NCBI GenBank assembly: GCA_004835665.1
Contig: RBKR01000025.1
Location: forward strand, 806,001 to 870,000
DNA: 64,000 nucleotides
DNA from: Phoma sp. XZ068
Lineage: Eukaryota; Ascomycota; Dothideomycetes; Pleosporales; Didymellaceae
Direction of reading: 5' to 3'
Part shown: piece after piece, positions 36,358 through 46,791 of the stretch
How positions within the stretch are numbered: position 1 is the first letter of the stretch
Layout: every line of letters starts with the position of its first letter
The notes under the pieces: model-generated
The model's database searches: none
What the model was told of the DNA's origin: nothing
Seen by the model: the letters and a program-made list of their open reading frames with translations, nothing else
Position numbers and translations under genes: made by a program

Positions 36358-37982
36358 ATGGACAGACCACAAGTATCAATACCGCCTGTGAGTGCACCTT
36401 TAACCTACAGGCCGTTCCTGATGAACTGACATGTTGCTGTAGGCTGCGGACGTGCTCGGGGTAAGCTGAATTCCTGCGGACGACGGCAAGAACCATACTA
36501 ATCTTCCGGTTGCAATTGATAGACTATTGGAACTGGTACGTCATCTATCATTTCCAGCCTCTTCACGCATTTACTAACAGAACTACAGTGTATGCATTAC
36601 CTTTGATTCCCTGTTGTCAACCTACTAACAAGACTTCGTTTTCAGCTGTTGGTGTGTTCAGGTAGGCTAGCTCATATCCTGCGTGTGGTGTCATCATTGC
36701 TGACCATGACAGATCATTCCACAGTACGTTACATCAAACACTCGACGGATCACCTTCTCACAAACTTAGGATATGGCACAACTATCGTCGAAAGAGCACC
36801 GAAGGCTTACCGGGATCGATGCTGATCCTCTGGTCAATATGTATGTCAACCGCGTTCCAGGTATGGAGCCAGGCTGACTTCGATAGGCGGTGTGCCTTTT
36901 GGTGTCTATGCGATTGTCCAAGTATGATTCTCCAACACTTCCGTTGAAGTCTCAGCTAAACAGCAAGTAGAACTTCAGCTTCGCCCTGAAATTCCAGCCT
37001 CAAGCGTTCGCCGGCCTCACGCTCATCTCTTGGGGGCAGACACTCTACTACCATAAGTAGGTTCACATTCGTGACTCTCGTTCAAACGCTGATTATTCTG
37101 CAGCAAATGGAAGGCGTGGACTGCTACCGTGGCTACCATACTTCTAGCGTCAAGCTTTGCTGTCATGGAAGTGATACTCATCTTCGCTCTCCAAGTGAGT
37201 GACCACGTTGACTTCAAGTCACCCGCATTGCTAATTCCCACGTCCAGGGTCCTTATAACCGCGGTGTAGAGTGGCCGATGATGCTTATGGCAATTTCAGC
37301 TACGCTCATCCAGATCGCCGGACTGATACCACCATACTTTGAGCTTGCTAAACGTAATGGTCGAGTCATAGGAATTGGTACGCAAGATTGTGCTGCAGTA
37401 AGCGATCTCCTGCTGACAATGATAGACTTCTGGTTCCTGCTCATCGACTACGCTGGAGCATTCTTCTCACTGATGGCTCTCAGTAGGTCTACCTACCTCG
37501 CCTCGACTGCCCTTCGCTAACCCAATGTAGTTGCCCAGCAGTGGTTTGATGCTCTTGGTGGTAGTTTGTACATTGCATGGTATGTCTCTTTTCCCCTACG
37601 AAGCCACTTCTACTAACAAACTCTCAGCATGCTACTCGAGACCGGCATCTTTGCGTCTCAAGCGATCTGGCTGTGGCGTGTTCGACACATCCGTAAAGAA
37701 GCGAAGAAAGCAGGCAAGACCTACGACGAATACGTCGCTGAGAACCCGTCGAAGAAGATTCCCCGATCTGAATCGTCTGAAACGGTTGTCGATGTAGAAG
37801 CATGCCACGACTCCCAAAGCCAACACACTGTGTCGGAAAAGGCCGATACAGAGTCGAAGGAAACCCAAAACACGGCTTCCAAAGACAAGACGGCCACAAC
37901 GGAAGCTGCGATCCCAAAACGTGGGTTTCTGCAGAAATGGAGGAGCCTGGTGCTCCGACCCGTTGCGGATCCACAACCCTAG
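36358..37982 (+). CDS. PQ-loop repeat membrane protein, 14 inferred exons
   Basis: Seven-span PQ-loop family protein; relatives include vacuolar/lysosomal amino-acid exporters and other small-molecule carriers. Exons: 36358-36387, 36443-36460, 36523-36535, 36589, 36646-36661, 36713-36723, 36770-36840, 36887-36921, 36971-37056, 37104-37194, 37248-37377, 37426-37482, 37531-37579, 37628-37982, giving 320 aa. The first PQ loop, assembled across five exons, reads GTVCWCVQIIPQIWHNYRRK; the second contains IAGLIPPYFELAKRNGRVIG. The hydrophobic spans IDFWFLLIDYAGAFFSLMAL and LYIACMLLETGIFASQAIWL follow. The C-terminal tail of about 95 residues is hydrophilic and charged. The 1-nt exon at 36589 is required to keep frame into the conserved CWCVQ segment. 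All 13 introns are 46-62 nt. Family assignment is firm; substrate unknown. Confidence 0.88.
36589..36589 (+). other. Inferred single-nucleotide exon (T)
   Basis: This base is flanked on the left by an intron at 36536-36588 (donor GTACGT, branch TACTAAC, acceptor ACTACAG, 53 nt) and on the right by one at 36590-36645 (donor GTATGC, branch TACTAAC, acceptor TTTTCAG, 56 nt). The valine codon GTC is built from G at 36535, T at 36589 and C at 36646. Omitting the T shifts the frame before the conserved PQ-loop sequence. Confidence 0.72.
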
Positions 37983-38419
37983 TTGATTATCTCGTTGCTT
38001 TCTTACAGGCACTGCACGATAGTTTCTCATAGCCCGCATTTGTTCTTCCAGCGGACTGCTCTTTCCTTGTTTCAAAATGTCCAAAAGTCCTTCTAGCGTG
38101 GGTGGACATCTGTTTTCGAAGTCTCTGGCTTCTCAAAAGCGTATCGGTCACTGGCGTTGAGTGGTTTCATGGGCACAGGACCCACCCAACTTCGGGTTGG
38201 TTTTCAGGTTTTCATGATGTGGTCGACCGTGTGCTGGCTATAAAATAATACAACCAGCCAAAAATGTATCCTATTCAAGACATGCATCTACTAGTGCATT
38301 CAGGTGAACCAAATCAAATTTCTGTGTCTAGTAGCCGCTTATGGTCTAGCTGCTCTATCTATTCTATAAGAAACATAGGCCAGTCTCGCCAATTACAAGA
38401 CTGCTCGTCCCGTAGGTAG
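37983..38419. other. Convergent intergenic spacer
   Basis: These 437 bp lie between the 3' ends of the PQ-loop and phosphatase genes. The right half is AT-richer; UTRs only are seen. Confidence 0.5.
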
Positions 38420-39454
38420 TCAATTCTTGATGATCAACACTCTCCTCAACCTCTCCAGATCATCGTCGTTCAGCCCGCAATACTCTCTCAAGTACTTCTC
38501 CGACCCGCCAAACTCACGATCCAGCATCTTAAACGTCTCAAGCATACTCTCCTTCCGCGCGCCGACCATCCTCAGCGCCGCTTGTCTTCCTTCCTCCAAA
38601 ATTTCGTGCGGAATTTCCAACTTCACCCCATCCTGCACATCTCTATTCTCGACCAGCCTCGCCATCTCCTCCTTACTCAATTCCTTCCCCGCCGCAAGAC
38701 TCAGCATATACTTCTGAAATCCCGGCGACTGAAGAAGGCGAGCTACAACGTCTTCACGGACGACGCGAAGACCTTGCTCGGTCAAGTTGTACTCGTCTGC
38801 GATGACATCGCGCGGCACGCCTAGGAAGTCGAATAGGATGCCGAAGAATACGCCTGTTCGGTCTTTGCCCGCTGTGCAGTGGATGAGGGCGCCTAACTTC
38901 TCCTCCTGTTCCTTCTCCTGCTCCCCCGTCGCTTCCGCCTGCTCCTTCGTCACAGCCGGCAGTCCCGCAAGATACAACAAAATCGTCCTATACGCCTCCC
39001 CCCCACTCTTCAAAATATCATAATACGCCGCCACAAACCCCTGCACACTCCTATCCATATACTTCGCATACCGCTCCGCCAACCCCGCAGGACTATAATC
39101 CTGCTCCGCAAACACCGGCACCCACGTGCGTTGCACGCCCGCTTCTTCCATGGCTGCAAGCCACCCCGGTCGCACGTCTTCGCTGCCGTCCACGGACGCG
39201 ATGATGCCGGACCAGCCTTTTGCTACTTCTGGGGCGCTGCGTAGGTCGAAGACGTGGGCTATGCCGAGGGAGTGGAGGGTTTGCCATTCTGGGAGGGAGA
39301 GCTTGGAGACGTCGGCGGAGCGGAAGAGGATTTTTGGGCGGAGGGGGCCCGAGGGGGTGTGCAGGGTGATGGCGGCGTCGCGGAGGTTGTTGATGTTGGG
39401 GATGGAGAAGAAGGGTGGGGAGGGGAGGGGAGGGTTTTCCTCTTGGGTGGACAT
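38420..39454 (-). CDS. Protein tyrosine/phosphoinositide phosphatase (Y_phosphatase3, LipA/PTP-like)
   Basis: Cys-based phosphatase of the Y_phosphatase3 group, single exon, 344 aa from the ATG at 39454. The ORF continues 70 codons upstream, but that part is basic and unlike the family. The catalytic P-loop is HCTAGKDRTG, with Cys193 as nucleophile and Arg199 completing CX5R; the Lys in the loop is typical of members acting on phosphoinositides or phosphotyrosine. The N-terminal family signature is present (NINNLRDAAI, then LFRSADVSKLS, then IAHVFDLRSAPEV). Downstream, GVFFGILFDFLGVPRDVIAD with a DEYNLTEQGL helix is also typical. A Glu/Lys-rich insert (EQAEATGEQEKEQEEK) lies before the P-loop. 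The physiological substrate cannot be read from sequence. Confidence 0.9.
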   Translation of the reverse strand: MSTQEENPPLPSPPFFSIPNINNLRDAAITLHTPSGPLRPKILFRSADVSKLSLPEWQTLHSLGIAHVFDLRSAPEVAKGWSGIIASVDGSEDVRPGWLAAMEEAGVQRTWVPVFAEQDYSPAGLAERYAKYMDRSVQGFVAAYYDILKSGGEAYRTILLYLAGLPAVTKEQAEATGEQEKEQEEKLGALIHCTAGKDRTGVFFGILFDFLGVPRDVIADEYNLTEQGLRVVREDVVARLLQSPGFQKYMLSLAAGKELSKEEMARLVENRDVQDGVKLEIPHEILEEGRQAALRMVGARKESMLETFKMLDREFGGSEKYLREYCGLNDDDLERLRRVLIIKN

Positions 39455-39971
39455 TGTGGACGGGTATGAGATGGATTTGTTTTGGAGGAAGAGTGGTATG
39501 GATGAGTTATTCCTGGAGATACGTCCTCTTTGGATTTGATTGTTGGTTGTACAGTGGAAGTTTAGGTCGTGGTGAAGTTGTTGCCTGACTCGAGTTTGAA
39601 TTTCCGTTCGGTGGTTTTTGACTTTTTTTGGCTCCTCTTTGAGAGTGGTCCGGAACCTGGCCAAGTTTGCTACAACAGAGTCAATTCCAGTCTCACAATC
39701 TGTAGAGAACTTGTGAGTGTTGTTAGTTGAGAAGACGTGTCCAACGCGTCCGAGGTCGTGTCAATGTTGCCCCGCGGCCAAGGATGCCGAGGCTCTCCCG
39801 AACAGGAAATCTCGGTGAGTGGATCGGACAAGTGCGTGGACATGATTAATACTTCTACATTGACAATAAAATACAAACATACGCGGCCTCCAGCCACGGA
39901 AAAACGCCTGAACTCCACTAGCCTTGCTGTATGCTAGTTTACCGTGGGTATACACATCCCCATCTCTCCAC
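39455..39971. other. Intergenic spacer
   Basis: This region is upstream of the phosphatase gene and downstream of the GH76 gene, both on the minus strand. It holds the phosphatase promoter and leader and the GH76 3' UTR; nothing else is seen. Confidence 0.5.
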
Positions 39972-41557
39972 TTACTCAATACAAAGCCACCACGCACCCC
40001 CCGATATAAACACCACTATCAAAATCGTCAATATCGCTGCCCCCGCTCTATCCCCCGCAGTAACAGGATCCTTGTGCAACTTCGGCAGATCATCATCCAC
40101 GCTGCTCCCCGTCCCCAGCCCGGGATCCCCCTTACTCTTACCGCCCGTCTTGCTCGTATATGGCGGCGCAACCCTATCAACATTCAACACTGAAATCACA
40201 TTCAGAGCAGTCATTTGCTGTCCGACGCCCTGAATCCCATCAAATCCATCCCGCCACCACCGCATCCCGCACGCGTAGTTGCCCGCGCCGTGCTGGCTCG
40301 GCCCGACGCATGTCTGTGCCGCTGCTTTCGCGGAGGTTTGCAGCCGCGGCATGATAATGTCGTGGGTCCAGGGTGCCATTTGGATGCAGACGCCTAGCCA
40401 GCGGGCGAGGTACGCTTTGAATGATTCTTGGTCCGTGTTGCAGAGTTCTTTTGTTTCGCAGATTTCGGTCAGCACGCCTTTGTAGTAGTCTGGGAAGAAC
40501 TGGTCGGTCTTGTTGAGATGGCGATCCAGTGCTTTGCGCCACTTTTCGGCGCCGTTGGTGTAGTTGTACATCTGTAGGTTGTTAGTGATGGGATGTGTGA
40601 AGCATGCAGTGTGACCTACGTATGCGGTGCCGGCGATTATGATGCCGTAGTTGTAAGTCCAGGGCGTCGTGTCCGCTTCTTTACAGGGCGGGTTTGTGGT
40701 CATGCTCATGCCGTCGTTGACCGTACCGTCGTCTCCCAGCAGCGGGCTGTCATTCATCCAGTCGTATGCTTTCTCGGCCCACTCGGCGTATGTGTCGTTT
40801 TGCGTGAACATGGCCAGTCGCGCGCCGAGGTGGAAGAGTCCGCCGTTGGAAGCGGTGTTCTTGTATGTCCATCCGTTGAGCCATGGGTAGATCTGCCAGC
40901 GCATTCCACCTCCGCAGTTGCCGTCTTCAACTTCCTTGTTGTAGCGCTTCACGAACTGGTTGAACACGGATTGGACCATTGCGACCCACCCCGGCTTGTC
41001 GTCAGGGGGTGCCGGGAAGTTATACTCTGCAGCCGACATCATAGTGAATGCCCAGAAGACCTGGTCATCGTTTCCTTCATTCTTCGACTGGTTGTTTGGC
41101 ATCTGCTGGCGTTAGGACAATAACCTTAAAGTATACATGTGGGAGCCTACCAAATCCAGATTCTCTCCGAACTGATGTATCATGCCCTCGCGCATCATGT
41201 CGTTATACTGGTCGTCTCCGGTATACCGCCAATAGTCTAATAATGTTCCGAACATAGCACCGGCTAACCACCAGTAGTACGGCGGGTACAAGACTCCAGG
41301 ATATCCACCGAGGACATGTACGCCACTATCGTCCTTACTCGCATACTGCGCAACCATCTCTTTCGCAATCTTTGATGATGCATCTTTGATAGAATCTATG
41401 CGTTGTGTTAGTCTCCGATCTGGTGGCTGAGTATTTCAGAAGGCAACGCACCCGGTTGTGTAGGATCCAAATCAATCGCATCGACATATGGTTGCACAAC
41501 AGTAGGAGAGAGCAGACTGAGCGCCGCTAGCGCTCGCGCAGGGCTAAACCACCTCAT
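39972..41557 (-). CDS. GH76 mannan transglycosidase, DFG5/DCW1-type, GPI-anchored
   Basis: Cell-surface glycosidase-family protein; yeast Dfg5 and Dcw1 move GPI mannoproteins into the wall glucan. Exons 41557-41452, 41395-41151, 41105-40620 and 40571-39972 give 478 aa. A signal peptide starts MRWFSPARALAALSLLSP. The GH76 core includes YPPYYWWLAGAMFGTLLDYW, the catalytic double aspartate in EGNDDQVFWAFTMMSAAEY, WQIYPWLNGWTYKNTASNGG and WTYNYGIIIAGTAY. A conserved Cys-rich part follows (CGMRWWRDGFDGIQGVGQQM). The C-terminus has a spacer and then a hydrophobic tail (ILTILIVVFISGGAWWL), consistent with a GPI signal. The last intron (40572-40619) is 48 nt, in frame and without stop, so unspliced mRNA would add 16 residues; splicing is chosen because it has GTAGGT, CACTAAC and CTACAG and restores the family sequence. 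Confidence 0.92.
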
Positions 41558-42443
41558 CTCGAAGCAACCATGTGAATGCTACTGTCGCCAAGCTCAATGT
41601 ATCCAGCGAAACAACTCAGGCGAATGACGTAGGATAGAAACGAGAAACGAAAGCCAAAACAGCGAGAGAAGATGAGTGTAGAGACAAGAAACCCAACAGC
41701 ACGAGAACCAGCATAGGTACTGACGATCTCTCCCAACACGCCTACAAGGAATGGGAAGCCAGGATCCGCATTCAGGCGGCCCTTCAACGACACGAATTCG
41801 CTCATTTACGACCACCCTAATTATCTCGTACCACACCACGCGGTCCACAATAGTTTGTGCTCAACTGAAGATTCAGATGCGCGTCATTGGCTGCCGGGAA
41901 CCGTGTTGGCTGAATCCATGGCCGCGCATCCACTCACACAGCCCTACGATCCCAATAGAAAGGTGGATCGTACCGCTGCAAAAAAGCGGGTGTGCTGAAC
42001 GCCTCATGCTTCCGCCGTTGCTGACCGGTCATCCGTTCTGTCTTACTTCACAGGTACGGCGGGTATCATATTGTGACGCTTGTTGTTCTTCAAGGTGTGG
42101 TTATATCGCTGCATTCACTGTTGCAAAGTAGACACTAGAGATGTGTAGATGACAAGCGTTCCGCAAGCAGCACGCGAGAGGCTTAAGTGGAGCTTGAGGC
42201 TCAGGGCCCCTGAGCGGAAAAGCTTGATCTTCGCGCCAAGGCCGCTAAGGATGGAATGGTGTGTTGCGGAAAACTGGGCTGGAGATTGGAGGCCGCTCAA
42301 ACTGGCACGCTATTTATGGCACGGTGTATGATCTTTACTATGTACAATGCGCGCTGGCTGGCACTACCTGTTTCTGCTCATCAGTGTCGAACGTATGCAC
42401 GCGCAAGCTGCAAAAAGCGATGAATATCTATATCTCAGAAGGT
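41558..42443. other. Intergenic spacer
   Basis: This region lies upstream of GH76 and downstream of the carboxylase gene, both on the minus strand. An 83-codon minus ORF at 41554-41805 overlaps the GH76 start in another frame and is not convincing. It probably holds the GH76 promoter. Confidence 0.5.
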
Positions 42444-44283
42444 TTACATCCTGAACACGCCCCACTTGCTCTCCTTTTCGACGCCTGTGTTTTGTCCACC
42501 GCATGCCATCTGCAACCCCATACCGAGGACTCTCCTTGTGTGCTCGGGAGGAATAATCCCATCATCCCACAGCCTCGCCGACCCAAATGTAGCCTCGCTC
42601 TCGTGCTCGATCCTGCTCCTGAGCTCCGGGTCCGACTTGCCGACTGCGGCCATGACGGAGGAGAGCTGTTCTGCGCCCATGATGGATGTCTTCGCGTTGG
42701 GCCAGGTGAAGAGGAGACGAGGTGAGTACGCACGGCCGCTGTGATGATGTCAGTCCGAGATACCCGCAGATAGATAGGGGTGGGGGTTGGAGATGAACTT
42801 ACCACATTCCGTAGTTGCCGGCGCCAGCACTCGATCCAACGACTACTGTGAACTTGGGCACGTCAACGCAGCTGACAGCTGTGACAAGCTTGGCGCCGTT
42901 CTTTGCAATGCCACCCTTCTCCGCATCCTGACCGACCATAAATCCAGAGATGTGTTGGAGGAAGATGAGGGGGATCTGGCGCTTGCCGCATAGCTGTACG
43001 AAATGCGCGCCCTTGAGCGAGCTTTCGCTGAAGAGGATGCCGTTGTTGGCGACGATGCCGACGGGGTGCCCGTAGATAGTTGCGAAGCCAGTGACGAGTG
43101 TTGAGCCGTACAGAGGCTTGAACTCGGAGAACGAGGATCCGTCCACGATACGCGCAATGACTTCGTGGATGGGGATTTGCTTGCGCAGATTTGTGCCTAC
43201 GATGCCGTTCAACTCCTTTGGGTCGTACAGCGGCTCTTTGAAGCTCGGCTTGACAGAGACGGTCTGGTTGCGGTGCCAGTTGAGGTTGCCAATGCTTCTT
43301 CGTGCTAGGACGAGCGCATGTGCATCGTCCACGGCTAGGTAGTCCGTCACACCGGAGACTTCGCTGTGCAGCTTGCCGCCGCCGAGATCCTCTGCTGAGA
43401 CAACCTCGCCAGTTGCTGCCTTGACGAGTGGTGGGCCGGCGAGGAAGATGTGACCCTGGTTCTCGACGATGATACTCTCGTCGCTCATGCTGGGGATGTA
43501 CGCACCACCAGCCGTGCAGGGTCCCATGACAACACTGATCTGGGGGATGCCCATGCCAGACATGCGCGCCTGGTTGTAGAAGATGCGACCAAAGTGGTTG
43601 ACATCCGGGAACACATCAGCCTGGTGAGGCAGGTTCGCGCCGCCAGAATCCACGAGGTAGATGCAGGGGAGTCGGTTTTCCTGTGCGATGGCTTGAGCTC
43701 GGAGGTGCTTCTTGACAGTGAGGGGGTAGTATGTTCCTCCCTTGACAGTGCTGTCGTTGGCGACAACCATGCACTGAACGCCATTGACTGTTCCAATGCC
43801 TGTTACGATACCCGCGGCTGGTGTGTCTTCGCCGGGGTAGACTTCATGACCTGCCATCTGGCTCAGTTCCAAGAATGGCGTTCCTGGGTCAATCAATGCC
43901 GTGATGCGATCTCTGACGAGCATCTTGCCGCGCTGGAGGTGCTTGTCTCTTGCCTTCTGCGGCCCGCCCTGCGCAATCTTGGAGTGCAGGCCGTTCAGCT
44001 TCTCGGTGACTTCCTCCATTTCGCGCCTGTTCTCTTTGAAGTCTGCCGAATTGGTGTCCACCAGTGTGGGAATGACGGACACGGCGCCGGCATGGTGGGA
44101 ATGTGTGAAAGTTGCCGTGCTCCTTGACGTCTGCCGCGACGGGTGAGCTGGAGCTTGTGACCGCAGCGAAGCACCCGCGGAAGGAAGCAGACGTGATTGC
44201 GCCTGCGAACGGAGCGCCATTGCAGGGCGGATCGAGTGCTTCAAAAGCGTCAGAGCTTCCCGCGACGGTACTTTGGAGGCCAT
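42444..44283 (-). CDS. mccB: 3-Methylcrotonyl-CoA carboxylase beta (carboxyltransferase) subunit, mitochondrial
   Basis: Carboxyltransferase half of the biotin enzyme converting 3-methylcrotonyl-CoA to 3-methylglutaconyl-CoA in leucine breakdown. Exons 44283-42803 and 42738-42444 give 591 aa; the single 64-nt intron has donor GTAAGT and acceptor CACAG. The N-terminal 60 residues are Arg/Ser-rich without acidic residues except early Glu, as expected of a mitochondrial presequence. Core motifs include GKMLVRDRITALIDPGTPFL, YLVDSGGANLPHQADVFPD, MGPCTAGGAYIPSMSDESII and GVTDYLAVDDAHALVLARR. The second crotonase-like half has IVANNGILFSESSLKGAHFV and FMVGQDAEKGGIAKNGAKLV, and the C-terminus has RLWDDGIIPPEHTRRVLGMG. 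The partner alpha subunit is not in this window. Length matches the family. Confidence 0.96.
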
Positions 44284-45076
44284 GATTTCAAACTCCGCCC
44301 TGCGCTCTGTTAGCTTGCCATTGTTTGTCGTGGCTACCTGAGCGCGTAATGCATACCAGAGCAACAATGAGGCGACGGACAGGTGACAAGACAGCGATTG
44401 AGGGTTTCAAGGGATTTGTGAAGCTGCAGCGACGAGAGCCAAATTTCACGGGCCTCGCATTTCGGTTATGCAGCGGCTCAAGGACGCACAAGAATGTCAC
44501 GCCGTGAAAGCTGGGGTTGGCATCGCGGAATAAACCCGAAGCAAAGCGTCAGCCGCGGTTGCGGGGAAGCCTGCGCTAGCTGAACGCGGGAGGTACAAAG
44601 TTACATGGAACTCTGTTTAATGCCCTGAAACGGAAGTCAAATAAATGCTCGGGATTATCTTGGTGTTCAACGTCGACGACTGTTTCTCAATGGAAGCGTG
44701 CTGTTCGGTGATGGCGATTGTGAGGAAAACGGAACATCTCTCGTGGCTTGCAATTGCTGTTGGTGTATATTCTCTGGTAGCTCCTTATTCTTACAAAGTA
44801 TACATCCTTTTCCCATGCAAAGGTATATGATACAACATCTACATCTTGTCCAACATGCCAGATAACGCAGATAACGCCCATTGATGCACCTCTCTCGAGT
44901 CCTCTCTTTTGAGCAATCCTCCACTGCAGGTGATTCTTCTCCGCAGCCCAACACACTCGGTCTCCCGGAGAGAACTCCGTGATGATCGCATGCTACCACC
45001 GAAATAAGTGCCCTCACTCATGGCTCAAGTAGCCTTTTCGTATTCAGTTTCACAAGCCTGCTTTCGATGCATGCGC
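44284..45076. other. Intergenic spacer
   Basis: This is the promoter side of the carboxylase gene and the 3' side of mrps16, both on the minus strand. No gene is supported. Confidence 0.5.
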
Positions 45077-45637
45077 TTACGCCTCAACCTTCTGCTCTTG
45101 TGTGGCTTCGGCCTCGGCAGGGGGAGTGATGGGTGTCTCTGGAATCAACGATTTGGCCGCAGAGTCTGCCTTGATGACCTGTCCCTGGATCTTGGAGATG
45201 CGATACTGTGGCTCGAGAATGCCAACCTGCGAAGTCATCAGCCTGCTGCCCACATGCAATTGCATCTTTATCCGCCACCCAAAAGCACGCCTGTGATCAC
45301 TGTCGATTCCCTCTTCTCTTCCTCATCGCACGTTGCTCCCCCATCCCTCTACAACTACAGGAAAAGTCCAACGTACCATGCTCAACAGCCTCCACGCAGT
45401 GTCACTCGGCTGCGCACCAACACCAACCCAGTACCTCGCCCTGCTCACATCCAGCTTGATATCCTTCCAGGGCCGTCCATGTGTGTCGCCAGGCCGCGGC
45501 GCCTGCGGAATGGGGTTGTATGTGCCGAGAACCTCGAGGGGCCGCGAATTGCGCGCTGTGCGGGCGTGCGTGAGCACGATGTTGTAGAAGGGCGCGTGCT
45601 TCTTGCCGAAGCGCGAGAGGCGGATGCGTAGGACCAT
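45077..45637 (-). CDS. mrps16: Mitochondrial small-subunit ribosomal protein bS16m
   Basis: Component of the mitochondrial ribosome small subunit. Exons 45637-45377 and 45226-45077 give 136 aa. The start MVLRIRLSRFGKKHAPFYNI matches the S16 family opening, followed by VLTHARTARNSRPLEVLGTY and NP, KLDVSRARYWVGVGAQPSDT and a short C-terminal extension. Exon 2 begins VGILEPQYRISK and ends in a Glu/Ala/Pro-rich tail. The intron is 150 nt, about three times the local norm, and contains an early in-frame stop, so it must be removed. The gene is divergent from the NAD(P)HX epimerase with 343 bp between start codons. Confidence 0.93.
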
Positions 45638-45980
45638 TGCGGGCGTGTGGGGTGCAATGCGGTGATGCTATGGCCTCGATGTTGTGCTGGTGAGAGTTCG
45701 GGATGTTTTTTGGGCCGGGGTTCTGCCGAGGCGGGTGGACACGTGATGACACCCCATGTGGTGGGCGCACTTGGAACAAAGTTCGAATAGATCTCGGGCT
45801 GCAAATATGCATAAGGCATTGTACGTGTCATTCAAAATTGATGTGCTGCTATGTGCGTGTCGCAGCTTCCGTCTGCCATGTTGTCCATGTGCTGTGATGT
45901 AATCGTTACCTCGAGCTCCATAACTTGAGCTGCATCCATACCTCGTCCCTTCAACTTACAAAAGTCCCTAGCAACCAAAA
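45638..45980. promoter_or_regulatory. Shared divergent promoter region
   Basis: These 343 bp separate the start codons of mrps16 (-) and the NAD(P)HX epimerase (+). Both genes have mitochondrial or general metabolic roles, so co-regulation is possible. I do not identify specific binding sites. Confidence 0.5.
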
Positions 45981-46791
45981 ATGGCACTACGAGTATGTTT
46001 TGACAACCCCAACCAGAATGCAATATTGACATACAATCCCAGACCATATCCGCCAAAAGCGCGGCGGCGCTCGACCAAGAGCTCATGTCCACTGGCGCCT
46101 TCTCAATAGATCAACTGATGGAACTCGCCGGTCTCAGTGTCTCACAAGCACTCTTCAAGCTCCAACCGCTTAACAAGGGCAAGAGAATACTAGTTGCGTG
46201 TGGTCCCGGTAACAATGGTGGTGACGGCCTCGTGGCCGCACGTCACCTATTCCACTACGGCTATCAACCGACTATTTACTACCCGAAGCAGAGCAAGAAC
46301 GAGCTATACCAAGTATGTGCGAAACTCAACACAGCAAAGGGAGAGAAGCTTACATCTCCCAGCGACTGAAGAAACAACTCGAAGATCTAAAAGTCCCCTT
46401 CACAGAAGACTTCCCCACCGCCCTCCAACAAACCGACCACATCATCGACGCCATCTTCGGCTTCTCCTTCTCCGGCGAAGTCCGCGAGCCCTTCCCCAAG
46501 GTAATTGAAGCCCTAGCATCAACCAAGATCCCCGTTCTCGCCGTTGACGCCCCATCATCGTGGGACATTGAAGACGGGCCAAGAGAAGACGGACCGGGAA
46601 AGGGGTTTATGCCGCCTGCTCTTATTAGTTTGACGGCGCCGAAGCCGCTGGTTAAGTGGTTCAAGGGTAGGCATTTTTTGGGTGGGCGGTTTGTGAGTCC
46701 GGCGGTGGCGGAGAAGTATGAGTTGGATGTTCCGCAGTATGAGGGGTTGGATCAGGTGGTTGAGATTTCTGTTGAGAGTGAGAAGCTTTGA
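45981..46791 (+). CDS. naxe: NAD(P)H-hydrate epimerase (YjeF_N domain)
   Basis: Metabolite-repair enzyme that interconverts R and S forms of hydrated NAD(P)H so the dehydratase can restore the cofactor. Exons 45981-45992, 46043-46312 and 46363-46791 give 236 aa; exon 1 is only 12 nt (MALR), followed by a 50-nt intron. Family motifs: DQELMSTGAFSIDQLMELAG, then the nucleotide-binding CGPGNNGGDGLVAARHL, DHIIDAIFGFSFSGEVREPF and the metal/substrate site VLAVDAPSSWDIEDG. The C-terminus has LISLTAPKPLVKWFKGRHFL and GGRFV. No dehydratase domain is fused, as usual in fungi. Very short first exons are easily missed by automated annotation, which would otherwise start at the internal Met at 46085. Confidence 0.93.

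Noticed and set aside
36536..36645. Stwintron (intron within an intron) interpretation of the PQ-loop double intron
   Set aside because: After removal of the first intron, an external intron starting at the G of ACTG would use donor GTGTAT and join ACT directly to CTGTTGG, which destroys the downstream frame. Two sequential introns with a 1-nt exon fit better.
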